Source of the DNA: Moringa oleifera
Taxonomy: Eukaryota; Streptophyta; Magnoliopsida; Brassicales; Moringaceae
Length of the DNA: 64,000 nucleotides
Reading direction: 5' to 3'
Assembly (NCBI GenBank): GCA_021397835.1
Contig: JAJFZO010000882.1
Span: 3,724,501 to 3,788,500 of the forward strand
The notes under the pieces were generated by a model. It was given only the letters and a program-made list of their open reading frames with translations. It ran no database searches and was not told where the DNA came from. This document shows, one piece after another, positions 42,097-64,000 of the stretch. Every line of letters begins with the position of its first letter. The first letter of the stretch is position 1. A program made the translations under genes and the position numbers.

Positions 42097-42167
42097 AATA
42101 AGAAACACTTCTAATTGTAGCTTGTGCAAGTGCATAGCGGTTCTGGTTTCAGGTGTCAAGGTAACCC

Positions 42168-42180
42168 CTTTATATAGAGG
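42168..42180 (-). promoter_or_regulatory. BG1 TATA box
   Basis: CCTCTATATAAAG in gene orientation, about 75 bases upstream of the chosen start. The same CCTCTATATAAAGG string is found upstream of BG4 and BG5, so it is a conserved core promoter element of this cluster. Confidence 0.75.
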
Positions 42181-42494
42181 CTCAAAGCCATGGAATTTAA
42201 TGGAAGCATGGATTGCAGAACATGCATGTGGCATAGCAGATGTTAAGAATGTAAGAATAGATGACCTTATTACTACAACTAGCTAGGTTTCAATACTGTG
42301 CATATATTTTTTTCTCTTTCCTTTTATTTCTTCTTTTCTTTTTCATTACTGTCGATAAGAATGAAGTAACTAATAAATTTCATCCGTGAATGTTCCTGCC
42401 ATGTATTTTAATACTTCCAGCACCTGATGCCTGAGTTGAGTCCCCTTTCATGAATGCGAAGGAATGAACTAAATTAACACAAACTGAGTTTCTT

Positions 42495-42670
42495 CATGAA
42501 CTTCTACAAAACTTGGGTATTGTGTCAAGTTGGCCATGAACTCTCACCTCCTTGCATGAACTTAGCTATTTTATAGCCTCCCAATTTATCAAAGGTGATT
42601 GACATTTGGCATTGCCATGGGATGCACGTGACTGTTGCAATTTCTGATGTGCTTCCTTATGGACGTGCCC
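42495..42670. repeat. Diverged direct repeat, copy A
   Basis: Aligns with 42927-43105. Shared order: TGAACTT, ACAAA, TTGTGT, a CATGAACTCTCAC-like block, then GTTTGG/ATTTGG, GCAATT, CTGATGTGCTT/CTCATGTGCTTA and GACGTG/GACATG. Roughly two thirds of positions match by eye. No coding frame is conserved, so it may be a remnant of a short non-autonomous element. Confidence 0.5.
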
Positions 42671-42926
42671 TTATGTTGTATATTTAGTTTAGAAAAACAT
42701 GATTTGCATATATTCTCATCAACCGTAAAAAGGGTACGCAATTTTCAGGTAAGCCGCCCTACTGCATATTACTTAATGAGATGCATGATACAGTAAACTT
42801 ATTCAACTAATGATTTTGTTCATGAACATTGCTTCTGTTTTTTGATTTAATTTTCCGCTATATGATGCTCGAACTACATATTTTTTTTCCTCATAAATGA
42901 GAAAGGATGTACAAGAAACAATCAAT

Positions 42927-43105
42927 GAATTTGCGTGAACTTTGACAAACTCTGGTGCTTGTGTGAACTGGACCATAAAACTCACGTTGCCACGTGAACA
43001 AAGCATACTTCCCGATTCGTGTAGTGGCATCGAGTTTGGAATTTTGGACAATGGGTACTTGCAATTCCTGCTATTTCTCATGTGCTTAACCATAGACATG
43101 TGTAC
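42927..43105. repeat. Diverged direct repeat, copy B
   Basis: Partner of 42495-42670 in the same orientation, about 430 bases away, between BG1 and BG2. I did not see terminal inverted repeats. Confidence 0.5.
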
Positions 43106-43109
43106 ATAT

Positions 43110-43139
43110 ATTGGATATATATATATATATATATATATC
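43110..43139. repeat. TA microsatellite
   Basis: Uninterrupted TA dinucleotides just right of direct-repeat copy B. Confidence 0.9.
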
Positions 43140-43454
43140 TGTTGGTACCTCTTGAAATAAATTGATAATTTATTGGACAGGAAAGGTCATAAATTGAACA
43201 TATATAACACGATTATTATTATTGTAATAATGCCCGTAAGATGTCAAATACGTATTACCATTGTTAATTATCTGGAGTGAATCTCCTATCTCATTTCATA
43301 TGGGGTTACATAGAACATTGAAACTCCAGATTATTCAACCTTCTTGCTCAAAATTCCTTGCCCAAAATACCTGCTTATATGATACAAAATTATCTGACAG
43401 CATTGTATATGTATATATATCAAAAGGAAAAGGTCCTTCTGCTGATATTTTAAG

Positions 43455-46498
<3,044 letters not shown>

Positions 46499-47447
46499 TT
46501 TGGGCTGTGAGGCATAATGCCAACCCGAAGCCAATTAGAATTATGTAAATAGAAATTGTTGATGACGATGCATCAATTAATTAATTACTTTCATAATTTA
46601 GAAACCTAAAAGATCAAAGCTAAAGATTTGGTTGTTTGATGACCCTTTTGGCCACTATACCTCAATTGTCGTGTTTTGGATATTCATAGTCAAACAAATG
46701 TATTTTTTTTAGCAGTGGCTTGCAATTAATAGATTTTTCCTCTCATATTATTCTCACCTAACAATTTGTTCTGACCCGATCTCATTCAATTTGTTTTTCT
46801 ATTTGGCCACCAATTGAGAAGATAAAGTTGGATAGAAAAATGAAGTTTTGATGTATATCTGCGGAACAAAATGATGAGACTCTGTGATGGAAAGTATCAA
46901 AGACATCATAACCCTTGTTTGATAGCAAGAATTAATGACTACAGAGAGAAGGAATATGCTATCTGTGAATCGATCATACAAGCAAAAGGTGCAGCTATCT
47001 GGTGAAAAGGCAAATGTGATTGAGGCAATGAATTGCACATGGCCTAGTGGGGTGTGAATTTTGCTTTTGATGGTTTGGTTTCAGTAATTGACTGGCAGCT
47101 TTGAACATATATATGAAGTGGTTATTGGGAGACAGCTTAGTGCAGTATGATGAAGTTGGAGATGACAAAAATTGGACTAGAAATAGCTGGCTAGCTACCC
47201 TTAAAACATATAAAACAATTCATGTCTTATCTGATTCTATTCCCTTGCACATGCTGTGGACCATTCCATATTGAATAATGCCAGAAAGTAAAGAAGGCAG
47301 AAACTTTATTGATATATATATACATATGACAGCATTCTAACACATATTCTCTGTACTAGGCTATCTGATCTGTGTTTTTGAAGTAATTACAAATTAAGAA
47401 TATATGCAGCCCTGCCTATGCTCGGATGCTGGATGATATACCATGAG
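46499..47447. other. BG2 upstream region
   Basis: No gene seen. The cluster-typical CCTCTATATAAAGG box is not found upstream of BG2, in contrast to BG1, BG4 and BG5. Confidence 0.5.
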
Positions 47448-50725
<3,278 letters not shown>

Positions 50726-51312
50726 GACTGCAGCTTGATATTGTCTTGATCTCTTCGTTCAAGTGCGCAACTGTAAGGGTGCAAGGGCATGCTTTATATA
50801 TATGAGTGTAGATGACTAGATATCCTTATCTTTATCTTGTTAATTTCCTTTTAATGGGATATTAGTTATCTTTCTGTTTCCAAAAATGCATTTGCCTTAT
50901 AAGTTACCATAACAGGGTTCAATCTTTTCCAGTTCCTAACATTTTCTAAAGGGGGAAAAGGTTGATCCATGCATCAAGTTGATGTGTATAGAGACGGGTT
51001 AATGTGCAGAATTGGAAGAAGCACTGGTCATAGGTGTCGACTCGATGTGTATATAGACATGTTAATGTGCAGTATTCGAATAAGTTAAAGAATGTGGCCT
51101 GCAGGAGGTACATTATTGCTGTTGGTGACGCACTTGGCCATGATCATGGACGTTGTTCTCTCAGTTGCACGAGACTATCCGTTCACTCTTCTTGACTACT
51201 GATCTCAGCCTATTTTCTCATGACTAGTAGAAAGGAAAAGTTAAGTAATAATAATAATGTACAAGAACATGCATCAGTAAATGCTAGCTTTCCGCGCTTT
51301 GAGCTATTGTTT
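50726..51312. other. BG3 promoter and intergenic DNA
   Basis: Contains the TATA-like box near 50792-50806. A duplicated GATGTGTATA phrase near 50981 and 51047 suggests a short local repeat. No gene seen. Confidence 0.5.
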
Positions 51313-51578
51313 TTACCGAGATTTGTTTGTTCTTGAACCTGGCCAACTTTGCTGACAAGATCCATCCCTGAGGCTGCTTTGTACTTTCTTCATCACTTTA
51401 TCTCTGTTGTGGATGCTGTCCAATAAAACTCTGAAGGCTTCAGTGAGCATATTTGACCTACCATACCCAAAGTGTTGATCATCCTTCTTCCAAGGTAAAG
51501 ATAATATTGGATGTGGATTCTGGATTTCCTTCAAATGGTCAGCAAAGTCTGCGTATTTAATTTGTTCTTGTCTGCCAA
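51313..51578 (-). pseudogene. Possible isolated exon of an unrecognised protein gene
   Basis: An open frame of 87 codons on the minus strand begins right after a TTATAG acceptor-like site and ends in TAA at its left end. It reads as ordinary soluble protein (KYADFADHLKEIQNPHP, then FGYGRSNMLTEAFRVLLDSI) and has better base balance than the surrounding DNA. I do not recognise the family. No matching upstream exon is evident before BG4, so it is probably the last exon of a lost gene or a gene fragment carried in by a mobile element. Confidence 0.35.
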
Positions 51579-52609
51579 CTATAATCCTATTATTTTCGCA
51601 GATAAATTAAAATTGGATTTTATTGTAACGTTAGGGTAAAACATGGTTTAAGAAATTAAAGAAATGAAATGGGTGACAATTCTTGTTTTAACTATACTTT
51701 TAGATGCATTAGGGACAAATTTAATTTGGAGAAAATATTTTAAAAAAATTAAATTTTAATTTAAATATTAATAGTATTTTTGTTATTAAAATATTTTAAA
51801 AATAATTCAACTAAATTTTATATCCCATTTTTAAGTTTATCTTTTAAATTTGAACAACTTTTGCTTTACTTTTATTTTTAAAAATTTTAAAAAATATGTA
51901 GAGTACTTTATATATATATATATATTAAACGTTTATGAGAATAATATCCTAAATTATTAATTTTAATATTTTAAAACATAATTTTGTACATAAATATTAT
52001 TAGAATACCATGGCATAAACTTCAAAAAAACTTTTCTATATCCCGACGGTCATATACATTTATGAGACGAAATATTGATGTGCTAAGCCAGCATATTGGG
52101 TTGGAAAGTCTGCGCGCGTATATAGAGAATAGTACACGGAAGAACGACAAAGTATCTCATTTTTCGTATCTTAATCTTGGCCAGTAGTTGTCAGCTTAGT
52201 AGTCATTAAGGAATCTTCATACATTTCCTTGTCGCAGTTGCGTGTTCTTTTCTTCCATCACATATTTGACCACTAAGAAACTGATCACAGGGACAATATC
52301 AATCAATTCAAACAATCTTGGACACATAACTAATGTCACTTTGTTTTCTTATATAATACTTACATTTTTGAACATTGAATATATAAATTAATTATACAAC
52401 TGATACATGAATGCATGGGACTTAATTGGAATAATGTAATCAATTAGAGATTTACAAAAGAATTAACATGATAAATGCAAATACAATAATTGGTCTGTGA
52501 TTGACGACTATTCTGAGATGTGTCAGTGTCACTGTTGGTATGGCCAAACACTTTTGTTACGGCCAACAATTTAAATTAAAGGGGACCAAGAGAATCGCTT
52601 GCTTTGCGA
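51579..52609. other. AT-rich intergenic DNA
   Basis: No gene seen. Confidence 0.5.
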
Positions 52610-55691
<3,082 letters not shown>

Positions 55692-57164
55692 AAATAAAAA
55701 TGCTTATGGTTTGTATTTGTGGAAGTGTAAGTTGTAATTATGGTTAGAGGTTTCGTACATTAAGCCCTTTATATAGAGGCTCGAAAGCCACGAGACCCTC
55801 AATATAAAAGGCATTAATTGTTGATTGTGTAGGGGAACATGGAATTTTAGGATTGCGATTACACGACACATGCTGCCATAATAGAATGGACCCGGCCAAG
55901 ATGACGATATGGCATAGAACCGGTCATAAAAGATTATCTTGATTGACTTTGTTCAATCGTGTCTCCTAAAAGTGTCTAGGAAAATTGTGGGATGAGCTCC
56001 AGTAGTTTGTTGATATGCACACATTTTTCTCGTTTGTTTAATTCAGTGTAATTCATTTGAATTCATATTATAATGACAATTAATAACACCTAATTAAACT
56101 AATTAAAAATTACTAACATGAACAGTATGTATGCAAAACCGTGTGAAACGCACAAAGGTAGAATGATTAGATACTAACATATGAGAACCAAGACCGAATG
56201 AAAAAAATCACCTAGTCATATTCTCGTGCTTGTGATATAGACAGCCTATGTATGCATGACTGCCCAGCGCCGCACGCCACCATCAGGAGTAGATAGAAAT
56301 TTAGAGAGAAAGGTGGTGAAAGGGAAGGAAGGAAGAAACAACGTAGTGAAAAAAAGTCAAGAGCCATGACAAGAAGGAGATGAAGGAGAGATACGAAAAG
56401 AAAGAAGGGAGAAAGAATTAAACAAAAGAGGAAAAAACCAAGAAAGAGGCTGATCTAGTTGAGCTTGGCCCTGGTCTATTTTATTAGTAGTTTAATAGCT
56501 CAATTCACGATTTTTCTAGCTAGATAGAAGTCTACCATGCACAACGGTGTTGTTTGACGATTAATTGTTGCTTTCCATTGGCTTTGGAGATTCATGTACC
56601 TAGATAGTCCAAGCTAAAGTTGCTGTATTTTCTTATGTTTGAATATTTTCTCTTTATCCGTAGGAGTCCATTAATGAGCTTGTGGATTAATGAGACATAG
56701 TTTGTCCTTTCAACATTCTCAATATATATGGAAAGATTAATTAGTCTTTACTGTTGAAATTAACTTTAATCATTTCCATGGAAAATTTCTCTGCTTCAAC
56801 TTTTGTTTGCGCACTTGGCTTAAGACCTGGAAAGTATTTTCCTGACTTTGTTCATTGCAGTTGGTTTTCCATGAAATTTACATGAAAGATCTTCAATTTT
56901 TAGGGTATTTTCATGTTGAATGGGCAAATTAAGCTGTATTCTAAACATTGAATTGGATCAGTCTGCACAACCAAAACCAAAGAAAAATACTTGAGAAGCT
57001 TACCATTCTCTGCTGCTAGGTAAATCATTACAGCAATTCGGCATCATAATCTTTTCTTCCTTTCAAATGAAAAGTTAAGAATGTAAGGACCATGCAAATA
57101 TGAAAATACCCTTAAAGAATATGAAAAATGTGCACAAGATTGCAGTTTGAACCTTTTGAAGGAC
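55692..57164. other. BG4 promoter and intergenic DNA
   Basis: Starts with the BG4 promoter (TATA at 55768-55780). From about 56280 there is a purine-rich (GA/GGAA) stretch of some 170 bases on the plus strand, with no coding content. No gene seen. Confidence 0.5.
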
Positions 57165-57795
57165 AAGAGGGTAGAAGTCTATCTTTGATTGTCCTTAAAG
57201 AATATTATTCATCATGATCAATGGTAGCCCTTTGTCAATACCTGCAAGTCAATTAAGGATAAACATGCTACTGTCTCCATATATACATGACAATTATTTA
57301 AAGGAATATCATGCATATAATAAGCTCTTGCACCCCATGTAAGCAATTGGTATTTTGAAGAGCTATTGTACATGTCCATCAATTAATCGATGGTGTAATC
57401 AACTAATATCTTATGAATCAACAAACCCTAATTTGATTTCACTAGAAGACCTTTAGTATATTTACTTATGCAAAATCAAGGGCTCAGAAAGTGATCAACA
57501 ATGTCACCTTCTAAAACTTGCGGATATCCCAGTGGAAGATTGTGACATGCATATTGTGAAATAAGACTTCAAGGAGCATAACCTTGAAATTTGGCCTAAC
57601 GCTTTGAATATGAAGTCCTTTTTACTTTTGAAATTCAAAAGGTTTACGAAGAATTTATCATTCATTAGCCTAGTTGTTACGGTACTCAATATAAAGAGAA
57701 TTGTGGCCATTTGGCATGAACTTATTGATGATGAAGAGATTTTTGTAATGACTTCTAATTCCTCACTTAATTAACTTTCCACCAAAGTTGAAAAA
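57165..57795 (-). pseudogene. Beta-glucosidase relic (parts of exons 5, 6 and 12)
   Basis: Three blocks in the order expected for a minus-strand GH1 gene. 57165-57245 matches BG6 exon 12 and its flanking intron (GTAGAAGTCTATC..., TTGTCCTTAAAGAATA, CCTGCAAGTCAATTAA). 57485-57555 matches exon 6 (the TTCTAAAACTTG and CCCAGTGGAAGATTGTGAC blocks). 57715-57795 matches exon 5 and the start of its intron (GATTTTTGTA..., CTCACTTAATTAACTTTCC, AAAAATTTGG). Exons 7-11 are missing and there is no frame left. The BG6-like exon 12 suggests that the lost gene belonged to that type, so the cluster once held at least seven members here. Confidence 0.7.
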
Positions 57796-58654
57796 TTTGG
57801 CAAACTTAAGTGCTATGAGTGATGAAGTCACAATCGAGAAAGAACAGAAGGTCATGAAGGAAGTATGGCTTTCTCCATACATATTATGCAAATTTAAGAC
57901 CATATGAGATGCTATAATTGCTTTTGGCTAATATGTACTTTACGGGCTAATGTGGGTGTTCACTGTTGACTTTCTTAGAATTCTCGGTGTTATCTGTGTG
58001 CTCTATATAATCTTATTATTTAATATGAAAAAAAAAATGTTGATAATGTTGGATTGGTATAAACATCCAGGATGTCATGTGTAATTCCAACCAAAGGTAT
58101 CATGACAGGTACAGGCCTCCTTTGTTCAATGATACTCTGTTCATCGTTCAGGGCCTGATCCAAAGATTTTGGGCTTCTTAACCAAGAAAGTGAGCCCTTT
58201 TTGCAAACATGATTAGAAATCTCAAGCCCATGAAGATGCTATCCATTGGGCATAGGTAATGAGATTTTTTTTTTTTTTAAGAAAAAAACTTGGTGTATCT
58301 TTAAGGAATTAAGGACTAGATTCTGTAATCAAGTAGTTTTATTCATCAAAGAAGATACACATAAATTAAATCAAAGGTAAATGTTGTATAAATCTAAACC
58401 CAAATTAAACTAAACTCAAATATACACAAGACATATCCAAATCATGCATATTAAACGCAAGCCCATATCCAAACTAAATCAAATTTATTTATTTTCTTAC
58501 ATAGTATTTAAAACTTGGTCCAGCTTGTTGGGCATGCCCTTATAATGTAATGGACAAATAAATAAAATTGCAACATAATTAATAAAATTACATAGAATGT
58601 GATAAAATATGGAACCAAACGATCGGTGTTGCTTGGTGATTAAGGGTTGTCTGA
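57796..58654. other. Intergenic DNA left of BG5
   Basis: AT-rich, with no gene seen. The stretch adjoining 58654 is probably the BG5 3' UTR. Confidence 0.5.
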
Positions 58655-61865
<3,211 letters not shown>

Positions 61866-63120
61866 TTGTATTTGTGGAAGGGTATGATGTTGTGGTTAGA
61901 GGTTCTCAGCGAGGACCTTTATATAGAGGCTTGAAACCCTGAATGTGAATGCATGCATGGTTGATTGCGTGGGGTAATTAACAGGGAGATATAGAAGTCA
62001 ATGCAACAGGCCAAACTCAATAGAGATGTGGTTAGAGCATTGCTATTTGGTTCGGATCTGGTACTCAACCAGTTGTTGGTGATGATTTTTGTCCAATAAT
62101 GAGTTTGTTCCTCAGTGCCTCGTACTTTTTGTCTACTGAAAATTGGACAATGTTGTCAGGTCAAGCTTGTGGATATGCACAGACTTTTCCCATTGTTTAA
62201 TTGTTTTCAAGTTGAATTCATCTTGTAATTGCAACGTGTTATAGGTGAAGAAAAGTAATTGAGAAACAGTTTACGAAACCCCCAAACAGTGAATCCAAGC
62301 TGAATGAGGTAGCTCACAATCGAAGAACCACCTAATCGTGACCAAGTGCACTCCACAACAATTGGGGGTCCCGGTACCTGTTTTATTAGATTTTTCTAAC
62401 TTCAACATTCACAAGTTTTGTGGTTCGGCTTACCTATTCAATGATGAGAATCTTCCATGCATGAAATGTGGACTTGTTCATTAATTATCCTAGTTAATAC
62501 ATATGATGAATTAGATTAATTAGACAATTTAGGCTCATCAAAATGATCCATAGTTTTATTGAGGAGTAGGGCAGATTTTGATTGGATCTATTTAATGATT
62601 CTCTTAAAACAAGATTGTATTTTTGAAAATTTATATTTTTTATTTTTTGATTATAATTATTAGTTCATCTTATAAAAGTGAATTAAATTTCATTTAATTT
62701 ATTTACATTTTATTAAAAGAATACTTATATAATTTTAAATAATTGTTAACATTACTTAGTTTGCATGTTTGACATTTATTTCAAAATAAATAAGATATAT
62801 TATTTTTTAAATCTATTAATTAGGAGATTACTTGTAGAAAATATATTAATTTGTTATACATTTAATATTTAAAAGTTTGAATTTTTTAATTTAATAAATT
62901 GGTTTATTTGTTTGCAGTGCTTTGGACTAATTAAAAGTATTAAGCTTGTTAAGCATAGCTATTGGAAACTTTTACCTGAAAAAGTCCAATTTCTTCCCTA
63001 GGGATATTTTTCATATGGAATTGGTAAATCTGTTCTAGATCATTGAAATGTAGGTTACCCAAAAGAAAAATACAGAAGAAGAGGAAGAAAAAGTTCATTA
63101 AAGGAACATTAATGAGAACA

Positions 63121-63174
<54 letters not shown>

Positions 63175-63278
63175 GAGAACTCTGATATGCATATGTTGCT
63201 AATAGCAACCTACATAGTTAAACCGTCTCTTTCTCTAATGAAATAAATTAGAGGGAGAAGAAGAAGAAGAGGTTTCCC
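61866..63278. other. BG5 promoter and BG5-BG6 spacer
   Basis: The BG5 TATA box is at 61918-61930. The rest is AT-rich and includes a TA/GA microsatellite at about 63122-63175, just beyond the BG6 stop. No gene seen. Confidence 0.55.
63122..63175. repeat. AT/GA microsatellite
   Basis: AT repeats passing into about 16 GA repeats, in the 3' flank of BG6. Confidence 0.9.

Positions 63279-64000
<722 letters not shown>

Larger units (their letters stand above)
42097..43454. other. BG1 promoter and BG1-BG2 spacer
   Basis: No gene seen. It contains the BG1 core promoter and two diverged copies of a ~180-base direct repeat, listed separately, plus a TA microsatellite at about 43110-43139. Confidence 0.55.

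Noticed and set aside
57001..57015. TACCATTCTCTG resembling the splice junction after the GH1 nucleophile exon
   Set aside because: In the relic this exon would have to lie to the right of the exon 12 block (57165-57245), but the match lies to the left and is short, so it was not counted.

Overview
This is a stretch of flowering-plant nuclear DNA, most likely from a eudicot. Its genes are split by AT-rich GT-AG introns, the gaps between genes are very AT-rich, and the products are plant types: chloroplast 13-lipoxygenase, plant siroheme methyltransferase, secreted 13-exon family-1 beta-glucosidases and secreted defensin-like peptides. I cannot name the species. Exon boundaries were placed by hand from splice signals and reading frame. 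The exon lengths of every complete gene sum to an open frame, but boundaries could still be off by a base in places.

Layout. 0-5.7 kb is a small array of two-exon defensin-like peptide genes: two intact on the minus strand (1495-1830 and 5319-5677), two broken on the plus strand (559-869 and 4593-5025), and one more broken copy cut by the left edge. The array was built by tandem duplication that also carried off the 5' end of the neighbouring ETFA gene, leaving a dead ETFA first-exon copy near 3.2 kb. 6.5-10.6 kb is ETFA (mitochondrial electron transfer flavoprotein alpha). 11.5-14.6 kb is UPM1 (siroheme synthesis). A long gene-poor gap follows, holding a decayed fragment of an O-fucosyltransferase gene near 15.7 kb. 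21.9-26.6 kb is a nine-exon chloroplast lipoxygenase. 27.0-28.3 kb is a dead LINE reverse transcriptase. 29.0-32.2 kb is a minus-strand O-fucosyltransferase gene. 32.2-38.5 kb has no gene I can support, only a promoter-like block near 33.1 kb.

38.5 kb to the right edge is a head-to-tail cluster of family-1 glycoside hydrolase (GH1) beta-glucosidase genes, all on the minus strand: five complete (called BG1 to BG5 here), one cut by the right edge (BG6), and one multi-exon relic between BG4 and BG5. All five complete genes share the same 13-exon plan with near-identical internal exon lengths. The members fall into at least two sequence types that alternate along the cluster.

The most notable observation is in BG5 (58655-61865). 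It is intact, but the acid/base motif TFNEP found in BG1, BG3 and BG4 (TFNEP followed by Asn in BG2) reads TINQP, so the catalytic glutamate is a glutamine. The HWDLP motif reads HFDLP. Glutamine at this site is the hallmark of classical myrosinases, but the downstream arginine expected there is absent. BG5 is therefore a candidate for a changed reaction or a lost one. The lipoxygenase (jasmonate and green-leaf volatiles), beta-glucosidases (activation of stored glucosides) and defensin-like peptides all have plausible defence roles. Nothing in the sequence shows that they are co-regulated.
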